IMG/VR virus record: IMGVR_UViG_3300009509_001471
Span: 1-22,565 of that record
Length of the DNA: 22,565 nucleotides
Source of the DNA: a virus
Direction: 5' to 3' (one strand)
Shown: positions 1-7,231 of the stretch, one piece after another
How the letters are laid out: each line of letters begins with the position of its first letter
Position numbering within the stretch: the stretch's first letter is position 1
Position numbers and translations under genes: made by a program
Notes under the pieces: model-generated
What the model was told of the DNA's origin: nothing
Seen by the model: the letters and a program-made list of their open reading frames with translations, nothing else
Database searches by the model: none

Positions 1-1760
1 AACCCAGACATCATACTCGGATCCGTTTCCATCACGGCCACCGCGTCTGCAGTAGCATCCACCACCAATCCCAGCGTATCTGTCAGTACAGACCAAAGAA
101 TTCTCGTCTCAATGGCGCGTTTCCGATATCCGGTCACGCCAAGTATTATCCCGGATCCCGCCACTGCAATAGCATCGACAATAGACCCGGATGTAATACA
201 GACATCCATCACGTATGAACCATCATCCGCAACAGCGGTAACAAGCAGCACGGATCCAACCACCGTCCAGGAAAACATCACATACGAGCCGGATGCATCG
301 ACCGCGGTCGCCAGCACAACTGACCCAACCATACCGTTACAAGACCTGATCGTATCTCCTGATCCGGCATCCACAGTTGCCTCGACAACCAATCCAGCTG
401 TTGTTTATGGCTCCATCACATACGAGCCAGCAGAAGCCATATCTGTAAGCTCGACAAGCGACCCAACCGTGATACTGGAAGATATCACTGTCACGGCAAC
501 CGCATCCACGATAGCGTCCACAACTGATCCGGTAATAGTAAACAATGTGACAGTCACTGCAACCGCAAACACAGTGGCCAGCTCTACTAACCCGGTAGTG
601 GACAACAACATAGTATACGAGCCCAGTGCCGTGAACGCGGTGGCATCCACCGCCAATCCCGATGTTGTGCTCGGCAGCGTGACAGTATCAGCAACATCTT
701 ACACGGTAGCGTGTACAACTGACCCATCGGTACTAACTGGGGACATCATTGCAACCCCAGATCCTGCATCCACAATTGCTTCCACGACCAACCCGGATGT
801 AGTCCAAAGCTCAACAACCGCAACACCAGACCCGGCAACATCAATTGCGCAAACAACAAACCCGGATGTGGTACTCGAAAGCATCACATTAACGGACACA
901 GCCAGCGCAGTCACCTCCACAACAAACCCGTCAGTTGTAAATGACACGACTTATGAACCGGATCCAGCGACATCAGTAGCCAGCACAACCGATCCGAGCG
1001 TAATAAACAATGTAACTTATGAAGTCTCACCATCGAGCGCGATAGCCGCAACAACAAATCCTGATACCATTCAGGAAAGCATAAGTTACGAACCACAGGC
1101 CTGCAGCTCTGTAGCATCAAGTACAGCCCCCATAGTTATACTGGAAAGCCTGCAAATTTCGCCATCTCCAGCTTCTGCTATCGGAAGCACGACAGACCCA
1201 ACGGTAGCACTTGGCGATGTAATTGTTACAGCAGACCCAGCTTCCGCTATCGCAACCGGGACAGATCCATACGTAGCACTCGCATCCGTAACAGTCGAAC
1301 CGGATCCGGCAACTGCGATAACATCGAGCACAGCTCCAAGTGTGATACTTGGATCAATAACGTACGAACCAGCACCGGTCTCGTCGGTATCATCAACAAC
1401 CAACCCAACCGCCGTTATGGGGGATATCACGGTGGCTCCAACAGCCGCCACAGTCATAACAACGTCGACGGGGCCGGTGACTGTTCTTGAGAGCATCGTA
1501 TACGCTCCAAGCGCTTCCACGGCAATCGCTCAAACAACCAACCCAGATATCGTCCTGGGGAGCATAACATACGAACCGTCAGCCGCTTCCGGCATCGGAA
1601 GCACAACAGATCCTGTTGTAATAAACAATGCTACTTATAGTCCGCAAGCTGCAAGCTCCATCGCCCAGACCACAGACCCATCCGTGGTACTCGAGAGCCT
1701 GCAAATAGCACCACAGCTGGCATTCGCGCGCGCTTCCGCTGCAGCACCGACAGTTGTAAT
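1..1760 (+). repeat. Degenerate coding tandem repeats, about 63-69 bases per unit
   Basis: About 26 units of 21-23 codons are recognisable by a recurring S-T-T-[DN]-P core. The early units between 170 and 470 have an exact 23-residue spacing. DNA identity between units is low while the protein pattern is kept, so this is an old, diverged array rather than a recent expansion. One interruption near 70-140 replaces the normal linker with a segment reading V-S-M-A-R-F-R-Y-P. Confidence 0.85.
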
Positions 1761-2073
1761 ACTGCTGACGATCATCGGGGAGAGCGATGTCTCCATTGGA
1801 TCATGGACAGACGAACTTGATGGGACAACCAATATTTACCAGAGTATCGATGAGCTCCCACCTGGTGCAAACGATGACGACTATATAAAGAGCGACGAAG
1901 ACCCGTCGAGTGATATATATGTCATGATGATGGAAGACGCCCGCCGCAGACCCAAACACAGACGAATATCACATTGTCGAGTACAGATACAAGAGCGGAG
2001 GATCAGGGACAATAAACCTTACAGTAAGGCTCAAGCAAGGCACAACAACAATAGCCTCGTGGCAGCACAATAG
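1..2073 (+). CDS. Tandem-repeat fibre-like protein, 5' partial, frame broken near its C-terminus
   Basis: This reading frame is already open at base 1, and the residues before the first ATG (112) are the same repeats as those after it. The true start therefore lies left of the window and 112 is only an internal methionine. The protein is about 26 degenerate repeats of 21-23 residues with core A-S-T-T-[DN]-P-x-V-V-L-G-S-I-T-Y-E-P, rich in Thr, Ser, Ala, Val and Pro and almost free of Lys and Arg. No signal peptide or membrane segment is visible. From about 1775 a different domain begins (S-D-V-S-I-G-S-W-T, then N-I-Y-Q-S-I-D-E). It matches the N-terminal domain of the next gene until about 1940, where the frame turns into an Arg/His/Asn-rich tail ending at 2073. 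The homologous continuation is in the +1 frame and ends at 2182. The alternating strand-like pattern suggests an extended beta fibre; the function is not recognised. Confidence 0.75.
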   Translation, partial: NPDIILGSVSITATASAVASTTNPSVSVSTDQRILVSMARFRYPVTPSIIPDPATAIASTIDPDVIQTSITYEPSSATAVTSSTDPTTVQENITYEPDASTAVASTTDPTIPLQDLIVSPDPASTVASTTNPAVVYGSITYEPAEAISVSSTSDPTVILEDITVTATASTIASTTDPVIVNNVTVTATANTVASSTNPVVDNNIVYEPSAVNAVASTANPDVVLGSVTVSATSYTVACTTDPSVLTGDIIATPDPASTIASTTNPDVVQSSTTATPDPATSIAQTTNPDVVLESITLTDTASAVTSTTNPSVVNDTTYEPDPATSVASTTDPSVINNVTYEVSPSSAIAATTNPDTIQESISYEPQACSSVASSTAPIVILESLQISPSPASAIGSTTDPTVALGDVIVTADPASAIATGTDPYVALASVTVEPDPATAITSSTAPSVILGSITYEPAPVSSVSSTTNPTAVMGDITVAPTAATVITTSTGPVTVLESIVYAPSASTAIAQTTNPDIVLGSITYEPSAASGIGSTTDPVVINNATYSPQAASSIAQTTDPSVVLESLQIAPQLAFARASAAAPTVVILLTIIGESDVSIGSWTDELDGTTNIYQSIDELPPGANDDDYIKSDEDPSSDIYVMMMEDARRRPKHRRISHCRVQIQERRIRDNKPYSKAQARHNNNSLVAAQ

Positions 2074-2182
2074 CATTGGGCCATCATGGGTTGATGCTTA
2101 CCAGACTTTAACTTCACAAGAGGCAAACAGCATCACAGACTACACAGATCTCAGAATTGAGTTCGAGGCGGCGGTGCCATAA
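1931..2182 (+). other. Displaced +1-frame C-terminal end of the first repeat protein
   Basis: Read one base forward of the upstream frame, this stretch encodes a segment containing H-I-V-E-Y-R-Y, then L-T-V-R-L-K-Q-G-T-T, then Q-T-L-T-S-Q-E-A-N-S-I-T-D-Y and D-L-R-I-E-F. It ends in TAA at 2180-2182. The same order of motifs occurs in the N-terminal domain of the next protein (H-I-V-R-Y-T-Y, L-R-V-R-L-M-Q-G-T-T, Q-T-L-T-S-N-Q-A-D-A-I-T-N-Y, D-L-R-L-Q-F). The TGATGA at 1925-1930 closes this frame on the left, so the switch must fall after 1930. Removing one C from CCC at 1940-1942 gives an uninterrupted domain. The restored stop overlaps the next ATG (TAATG), as with most genes here. It could be a sequencing error, a real mutation or recoding. 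Confidence 0.8.
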
Positions 2183-4806
2183 TGGCTCAATACGGACGTC
2201 CCTCATCAGATATAAGCGTTGGCGGTTCAACCGGCTGGTACGAAAGCGCCGGGGGAACACAAACCAATATCTACACCGCCATCGACGAAGCAACCCGAGC
2301 AGATGGCGACTATATCTACTCATCAGCTAACCAGTTATCTACCTGCGAGATCGCGCTCTCGTCGGTAACCGACCCAGAGAGCTCAACAGGTCATATCGTA
2401 CGCTACACATACTTACGTACGATAACGAACAAGAATTACACCCTGCGCGTCCGCCTGATGCAGGGAACAACAGAAATTGCATACTGGGATCATGTAAACC
2501 CTTCAACATCCTTTACCCAGGCTGCTCAAACATTAACATCAAACCAGGCTGACGCAATCACAAATTATGGAGACCTGAGACTTCAGTTCAATGTCACCGT
2601 AGCCGGCGGTGGCGGCGGCATAATGCAAGTATCATGGGCAGAATTGGAAGTGCCGGATGCAACTGGTGGCCCTGTAACGGTAGAGCCATCTCCGGCAACA
2701 GTCATAGCCTCACGTACAAACCCAACAGTCGTACTAGGATCAATATCTTATACACCATCAGCCGCCAGCACGATAGCATCTACAACAAATCCTGTTCCCA
2801 TTTTGGGAACAATAACCTATACACCACAGCTATCCTATTCACTGGCATCATCCACAAACCCGGAAATTGTCCTGGGATCAGTATCCGTAACAGCAATTTC
2901 CTATGCAGTAGCAAGCGTCATAGTACCAGATGTAGTACTAGGCTCCATAACCATCACACCGGCAATATCCAGCGCCATCGCATCAACCACGGATCCAGAT
3001 GTATCGATACCATCCGGAGTGGAATATGAGCCCTCGCCAGCGACAACCATCGCTTCGTCAATAAACCCAGAGACGATCCAGGGTTCATTATCCATCACAG
3101 ACATAGCGTCTTCTGTATCATCTTCGACTGATCCAGATGTTGTCCTTGGCTCAATAGTTATTGAGCCAATATCCACAGTTATAGCATCATCTTCGAACCC
3201 GGAAATCGTCCTTGGGTCTATAACATACACACCACAGATCTTGACTTCTGTGGCGTCTGGTACAGACCCTAATGTAGATACCGGGGATTTAATAGTAAGC
3301 CCATCTCCGGCAAATGCCATTGCAAGCTCAACCAATCCAGACGTGACGCTAGGATCGTTGTCGATAGAGCCAACTTCCGCCAGCTCGGTAGCATCGACAA
3401 CAGATCCAAGCGTTGCAACAGGAGGTGGAATACGGGCTTTTGTGTCAATGGCGCGCATACGCCTGCCACTATCTTCAAACGTACTTCCGCAACCGGCTAC
3501 CACGATTGCTTCAACTACAGATCCAACAATAGTGCTTGGATCCGTAACGGTTGAACCAACACTATCATACACAATAGCGAGTACAACCAGTCCCGATATT
3601 GTACTCGGATCGATAACATACACACCGCAATTATCAAGCGCTGTAGCATCCACAACAGACCCGACCACCGTGATAGGGTCAATAGTATACGAGCCATCAC
3701 CAGCGACCTCGGTTGCATCCTCGGTTGACCCAGATACTATCTATGGATCTATCTCCATCACGGCAACAGCATCATCGGTTGCGTCAACAACCAACCCAAG
3801 TGTTCTTGTAGGATCGATAGCTGTAGAACCGAACCCTGCAACATCCATTGCGTCAACAACAGGCCCAGATGTCATACAGAGCTCAATTACGTACGAGCCA
3901 AACAGCGGATATGCAGTAGCCTCTACAACAGATCCCAGCGTGATATACGGATCGCTGACGATAGAAGTCTCACCGTCGAATGCGTTAGCATCAACAACCG
4001 ATCCGACTGTTGCCGTGAGCGATGCATATATCACTCCCGATCCGGCAACCGCAGTTGCAAAGACAACAGACCCAAGCGTAGAAATTGGCGCCGTCCTTGT
4101 ATCACCGACACCGTCATCCGCCATCGCAAGCACAACGGCCCCTGATATAGTACAGACATCTGTAACGGTTGAACCACAGCCATCCACATCGGTAGCCAGC
4201 GCCACCGACCCAGATGTTATATGTAGCACACTAATCCTACAGCCAAGCCCAGCAACTGCAGTTTCCGATACCGGAAGCCCGACCGTGGTACTTGGATCCA
4301 TCACCATCACGGCAACATCCAGCGCGATAGCATCGGCCACGGGCCCACAGGTCTTAATTGGATCAGTAGCCATAGAGCCATCCGCCGCAAGCGCAGTGAC
4401 ATCAGCAGTGGATCCAGAGACCGTCCAGGGATCAATAGTAATAGAGGACACAGCCTCGGTTGTCGCCAGCACGACTGACCCACAGATCATATACGGATCG
4501 GCCACAATCGAGCCAGCCGCCGCCACCGCAATAGCCAGCACAGAAATAGGTAATGTCCAATCATCGATATTTATACTGCCCGCTACAGCAGTTGCAAGAA
4601 CAAAGAACCCAAGAGTACCAGTAGACGAGATAGTCTACATAACCCTGCACATAACAAAGGACATAGAGTATGACCTGAGTATATGCAAGGACATCGAAGG
4701 CGATCTGCATATTACAAAAGACATCCAAATGTCGCTCTCAATAGACACATATAGAGAGTTTGAGATGACAATTACAAAAGATATAGACTTTGAGGTAGAA
4801 AGATGA
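2182..4806 (+). CDS. Second tandem-repeat fibre-like protein, 874 residues, complete
   Basis: The start at 2182 overlaps the TAA of the frame-restored upstream gene (TAATG), and the stop overlaps the next start (ATGA). There are three parts. Residues 1 to about 155 form a globular domain (S-D-I-S-V-G-G near the start, then N-I-Y-T-A-I-D-E, D-G-D-Y-I, V-R-Y-T-Y and D-L-R-L-Q-F). This domain is homologous to the C-terminus of the preceding protein and resembles a domain seen in many phage fibre-like proteins. Residues from about 160 to 810 hold about 28 units of the 21-23-residue A-S-T-T-[DN]-P-x-V-V-L-G-S-I repeat. The end, residues 822-871, is a run of charged 10-residue repeats. An internal V-S-M-A-R-I-R-L-P segment (from 3442) interrupts the array midway, matching the one in the first protein. 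It is probably an elongated virion or surface fibre; the exact role is unknown. Confidence 0.85.
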   Translation: MAQYGRPSSDISVGGSTGWYESAGGTQTNIYTAIDEATRADGDYIYSSANQLSTCEIALSSVTDPESSTGHIVRYTYLRTITNKNYTLRVRLMQGTTEIAYWDHVNPSTSFTQAAQTLTSNQADAITNYGDLRLQFNVTVAGGGGGIMQVSWAELEVPDATGGPVTVEPSPATVIASRTNPTVVLGSISYTPSAASTIASTTNPVPILGTITYTPQLSYSLASSTNPEIVLGSVSVTAISYAVASVIVPDVVLGSITITPAISSAIASTTDPDVSIPSGVEYEPSPATTIASSINPETIQGSLSITDIASSVSSSTDPDVVLGSIVIEPISTVIASSSNPEIVLGSITYTPQILTSVASGTDPNVDTGDLIVSPSPANAIASSTNPDVTLGSLSIEPTSASSVASTTDPSVATGGGIRAFVSMARIRLPLSSNVLPQPATTIASTTDPTIVLGSVTVEPTLSYTIASTTSPDIVLGSITYTPQLSSAVASTTDPTTVIGSIVYEPSPATSVASSVDPDTIYGSISITATASSVASTTNPSVLVGSIAVEPNPATSIASTTGPDVIQSSITYEPNSGYAVASTTDPSVIYGSLTIEVSPSNALASTTDPTVAVSDAYITPDPATAVAKTTDPSVEIGAVLVSPTPSSAIASTTAPDIVQTSVTVEPQPSTSVASATDPDVICSTLILQPSPATAVSDTGSPTVVLGSITITATSSAIASATGPQVLIGSVAIEPSAASAVTSAVDPETVQGSIVIEDTASVVASTTDPQIIYGSATIEPAAATAIASTEIGNVQSSIFILPATAVARTKNPRVPVDEIVYITLHITKDIEYDLSICKDIEGDLHITKDIQMSLSIDTYREFEMTITKDIDFEVER
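2670..4620 (+). repeat. Degenerate coding tandem repeats of the second repeat protein
   Basis: About 28 units of 21-23 codons share the repeat core of the first protein. The units are diverged from each other at both DNA and protein level. The array splits into about 11 units before and 17 after the interruption at roughly 3415-3480. Confidence 0.85.
4645..4794 (+). repeat. Five exact-length 10-residue repeats at the C-terminus
   Basis: Five consecutive decapeptides fit a pattern of hydrophobic-x-I-x-K-D-I-x-x-x: LHITKDIEYD, LSICKDIEGD, LHITKDIQMS, LSIDTYREFE and MTITKDIDFE. The period is 30 bases with no gaps, and the fourth unit is the most diverged. Alternating hydrophobic and charged residues suggest short beta strands. 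This differs completely in composition from the uncharged repeats before it. Confidence 0.85.
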
Positions 4807-5120
4807 CAGAAGAACTACACATAGGTGACGATGGTACGATCCTGGTATTCACTATACTCGAGGACAATGTGCCCGCACCAATATCAGACGCAACAACGAA
4901 AACGATAAAATTCGAAAAGCCAGACGGAACCACATTCAGCAAGACTGCAGACTTTCTCACGGATGGAAGCGACGGAAAATTGAAATACGTGACAGCAGAA
5001 GCAGACTTTGACACAGCCGGTGTATGGAGAGTACAGGCATTTGTAGAACTCTCTGACTGGTACGGGAACTCAAGCATAGCGACCTTGCGAGTTTACCCGA
5101 ATATTGTAATTACAATTTAG
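4803..5120 (+). CDS. Small Ig-like protein resembling the BppU N-terminal domain
   Basis: This 105-residue protein starts inside the stop of the upstream gene (ATGA at 4803-4806), so it is likely translated by coupling. The pattern I-G-D-x-G-T near the start, S-D-A-T-T-K-x-I-x-F-x-K-P-D-G-T, then D-G-x-D-G-K-L-K-Y and a late G-x-W-R-V-Q is typical of the small beta-sandwich domain at the N-terminus of phage upper baseplate proteins (BppU type). It is also common as a stand-alone phage protein. Family knowledge suggests a role in attaching fibres to the virion; whether it anchors the repeat proteins is inference. Its last codons lie within a perfect palindrome (5103-5116). Confidence 0.7.
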   Translation: MTEELHIGDDGTILVFTILEDNVPAPISDATTKTIKFEKPDGTTFSKTADFLTDGSDGKLKYVTAEADFDTAGVWRVQAFVELSDWYGNSSIATLRVYPNIVITI

Positions 5121-5140
5121 TACTTTACAAATAATTGTAA
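5103..5140. promoter_or_regulatory. Cluster of TTGTAA/TTACAA half-sites, possible operator
   Basis: ATTGTAATTACAAT at 5103-5116 is a perfect 14-base palindrome. A second pair, TTACAA (5125-5130) and TTGTAA (5135-5140), is inverted around ATAA. Four copies of the same hexamer in 37 bases next to a possible promoter look like a binding site for a dimeric regulator. The DNA is AT-rich, so chance is not excluded. Confidence 0.35.
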
Positions 5141-5151
5141 TATGGTACAAT
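5124..5151 (+). promoter_or_regulatory. Possible sigma70-type promoter before the head genes
   Basis: TTTACA (5124-5129) and TACAAT (5146-5151) are separated by 16 bases. Each differs from the consensus at one position. It lies in the longest AT-rich gap of the window, just upstream of the scaffold and capsid genes. A terminator-like hairpin lies between it and the first gene, so the promoter would drive that gene only with read-through. Evidence is by motif only. Confidence 0.35.
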
Positions 5152-5185
5152 AAAATAACATTTGGAGCTTAATAGCGCCAACCGT

Positions 5186-5220
5186 ATAAACGGAGGCTAT
5201 TTGTCTCCGTTTATTTATTT
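5186..5220 (+). terminator. Terminator-like hairpin in the leader of the head operon
   Basis: ATAAACGGAG (5186-5195) pairs perfectly with CTCCGTTTAT (5205-5214) across a 9-base loop. The sequence TTATTTATTT follows from 5211, an imperfect U-tract. It probably ends or attenuates transcripts from the repeat-protein genes. A smaller helix, CCGT (5182-5185) with ACGG (5190-5193), would compete for the left arm. Confidence 0.6.
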
Positions 5221-5244
5221 AACCCTGGAGGTAATTAGTAAAAC

Positions 5245-5928
5245 ATGAGCGAAGAAACGAATGTCCCTGCACAGCCGGAAGGAGCTACTGTAGATAATAC
5301 AACTAGCTCTACATCATCCTCTGCGCAGCAGACCACCGTGCCCGTGAACAACGAAGGCGTCACGGATTGGAAAAAACGCTACGATGGGCAACAGATCGCC
5401 CTTCAGAAGCTCTCACTAGAAAAACAGGATCTACAGAAACAGCTTGACGCAAAGATCTCGGAAGCCGAGCAGCTTGGCGCACAACTGTCGCTGAAAGATA
5501 CTGAGAAGACAGTGGCCGTCGGAGAGCGCGATAAGCAACTACAAGAAGCACTGGGAAAGATCCAGATGCTCGAGACCGAAAACAACGAACTGAAGGCACT
5601 TGCCTTGAAAGTTCAGATCGCTCGAGAGCTGAAGAAACCGGAGCTGATCGAGATCGCAGAAGCGTTTCCTAACCTGACAGACAAAGATATGCTAACCCAG
5701 GTAATGAAAGACATTGCCGGGTTCTCTGACAATCAGGTCAAAGCACGAGAAAGTCAGCTGCTGGCAGGAACCTTACCAACAATCGTACAAGGAGACGCAT
5801 CCCCAGCCATGCCTGCAACAGAACAGGAGTGGATGGATCGCATCAATTCGTTCGATTTTGGAACTCCCGAAAGACAAAAAGCCCTGGATCAATACGGTGA
5901 CTTCTTAAATAATAAGTATCAAACTTAA
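5245..5928 (+). CDS. Scaffold-like coiled-coil protein
   Basis: This 227-residue acidic protein is preceded by GGAGG at 5227-5231, 13 bases before the ATG, which is longer than ideal. Residues 1 to about 40 are a Ser/Thr/Gln-rich disordered leader. Residues about 42-130 are a Lys/Glu/Gln/Leu-rich coiled coil. The C-terminus is a small helical region ending N-N-K-Y-Q-T. Disordered N-terminus, central coiled coil and position directly before the major capsid gene fit a phage head scaffolding protein, which nucleates shell assembly and then leaves or is degraded. No protease motif is seen. The assignment rests on architecture and position, not on a recognised family. Confidence 0.7.
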   Translation: MSEETNVPAQPEGATVDNTTSSTSSSAQQTTVPVNNEGVTDWKKRYDGQQIALQKLSLEKQDLQKQLDAKISEAEQLGAQLSLKDTEKTVAVGERDKQLQEALGKIQMLETENNELKALALKVQIARELKKPELIEIAEAFPNLTDKDMLTQVMKDIAGFSDNQVKARESQLLAGTLPTIVQGDASPAMPATEQEWMDRINSFDFGTPERQKALDQYGDFLNNKYQT

Positions 5929-5942
5929 TTTAAGGAGTAACA

Positions 5943-7229
5943 ATGCCTAACGAGTATACAACCGGAATGCTTTGGTCGTCCACTCTTCCGAGCTGGCAGC
6001 GCGACTATTACGCTATGCTGCTTCTGGAGACCCTGCGCACCAAATCTATCCTGGTTCCCTACACTGTAACAAAAACCGACTATGCAGCGGCCAATTCAGG
6101 CACCATTATCTATACCGAAGTCTTTGACACCGAACCCGACTGGTCACCCCTGTCGGAGAGCGGTATCTGGCTGAGTGGTGCCCACCTTGACAGCCGCACT
6201 GTCAGCATCGCACTGGAAATCCACGGCGATATCCTGAAATTCTCGGACTACAACGAAGTAGTCCAATACGTCAACAAAGGCGATATGCGCGGTTTGGTAC
6301 GCGACAAGATCGGCCAGAACCAGAAGGACTATTTGGACATCCTGGCTCGCAACGCGTTCCTGCAGCACCCGTACATCAGCCGCTTTGTGAACGACGTCCT
6401 CGGCACCGGCTCCGGCTACGCCCGAACCGATCTGGACAGTCTGGATCTGTTCGACCCTGACATCGTTGAGACCATCCGTGTACACCTGGAAGAGAACGAA
6501 ATCCCCGGTGTTGTGGCTGTTGACGACAGCGACATCCCCACCATTGTGTGCGTAACCACGCCCCGTGTGATCAAAGACATCCGCACCGGCAACGCCTCGA
6601 AATGGCTAGAAGTCATCGAGTACGCCGGCTCTGGACGCAAGTTCACTGGCGAGGTCGGTATGTGGGGCGGTGTGCGTTTCGTGCGCACAAACCGCTTACG
6701 ACTGCGCAACCATGGTGCAGTGACAACCCAGACAACCCTGAACGGTGCAACAGTTGCCGGTCAAGGTTCTGCCGCCACCGTAGACACCGTCTACACCCCC
6801 GGCCAGTCAACCTCAACCCGCTACGTGACCGTGACAGACGAAACTGGTTTCGCAGTTGGTCAATATGTGACCATTCACGGAACCGGCAACGGCTCTGGGA
6901 ACCCCCCGCTGGAAAGCGACGGTACGCAAGAGACACGCCGCATCGTGTCCATCGACGCTGGCAACAACCGCCTGGCATTCGATAAGCCACTGTTGAAGCC
7001 CCATAGTGACGCAGACTATGTCACCAATGGTGTCGATGTCCATAGCTCCATCTTCATGGGTGGGCCTGGCGTGGTCTTTGGTATTGGCGAAGCACCGAAC
7101 GTGATCGTTCCCCCGAAATACGATGACCTGTTGATGGTCAATCGCTATGGATGGCGTGGCTTCCTGAAAATGCAACTCTTCCGCCCCGAGTACTTCGAGG
7201 TTGTAGAGAGCGCTGGTTCTACGGACTAA
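5943..7229 (+). CDS. Major capsid protein, N4-gp56 type
   Basis: The 428-residue protein has a strong ribosome site (AAGGAG 5932-5937, 5 bases before ATG). The opening with T-T-G-M-L-W, the helical W-Q-R-D-Y-Y-A-M-L-L-L-E-T-L-R segment, the D-I-L-K-F-S-D region and the late V-D-V-H followed by a G-G-P-G-V-V-F-G segment fit the N4-gp56 family of HK97-fold capsid proteins. Residues about 258-363 are a Thr/Gly/Val-rich beta insertion (Y-V-T-V-T-D, F-A-V-G-Q-Y-V-T-I, R-R-I-V-S-I-D, L-A-F-D-K-P-L), probably an added surface domain. Codons such as CTG, CGC, AAC and GGC dominate, unlike the ATA/AGA-rich repeat genes, as expected for the most abundant virion protein. The scaffold upstream and neck genes downstream support the call. 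Confidence 0.85.
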   Translation: MPNEYTTGMLWSSTLPSWQRDYYAMLLLETLRTKSILVPYTVTKTDYAAANSGTIIYTEVFDTEPDWSPLSESGIWLSGAHLDSRTVSIALEIHGDILKFSDYNEVVQYVNKGDMRGLVRDKIGQNQKDYLDILARNAFLQHPYISRFVNDVLGTGSGYARTDLDSLDLFDPDIVETIRVHLEENEIPGVVAVDDSDIPTIVCVTTPRVIKDIRTGNASKWLEVIEYAGSGRKFTGEVGMWGGVRFVRTNRLRLRNHGAVTTQTTLNGATVAGQGSAATVDTVYTPGQSTSTRYVTVTDETGFAVGQYVTIHGTGNGSGNPPLESDGTQETRRIVSIDAGNNRLAFDKPLLKPHSDADYVTNGVDVHSSIFMGGPGVVFGIGEAPNVIVPPKYDDLLMVNRYGWRGFLKMQLFRPEYFEVVESAGSTD

Positions 7230-7231
7230 AG

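Noticed and set aside
112-114. ATG at 112 as the start of the first repeat protein
   Set aside because: The frame is open from base 1 and the upstream codons encode the same repeats, so this is an internal Met.
2901-4541. Long minus-strand open frames opposite the repeat genes (also 405-947, 1086-1520, 2901-3668 and 3741-4541)
   Set aside because: They mirror the tandem repeats of the + strand genes and lack ribosome sites. Repetitive codon use keeps the antisense frame free of stops.
1-4620. CRISPR array or non-coding repeat cluster
   Set aside because: The units are diverged, contiguous without spacers and vary by codons while keeping a protein pattern, so they are coding repeats.
2182-4806. 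Diversity-generating retroelement target in the repeat genes
   Set aside because: No reverse transcriptase, template repeat or adenine-biased variable segment is visible in the window.
7151-7231. Earlier in-frame start at 7151 for the adaptor-like protein
   Set aside because: It would lie inside the capsid gene and add an atypical leader. The ATG at 7232 directly after the capsid stop gives a family-like N-terminus.
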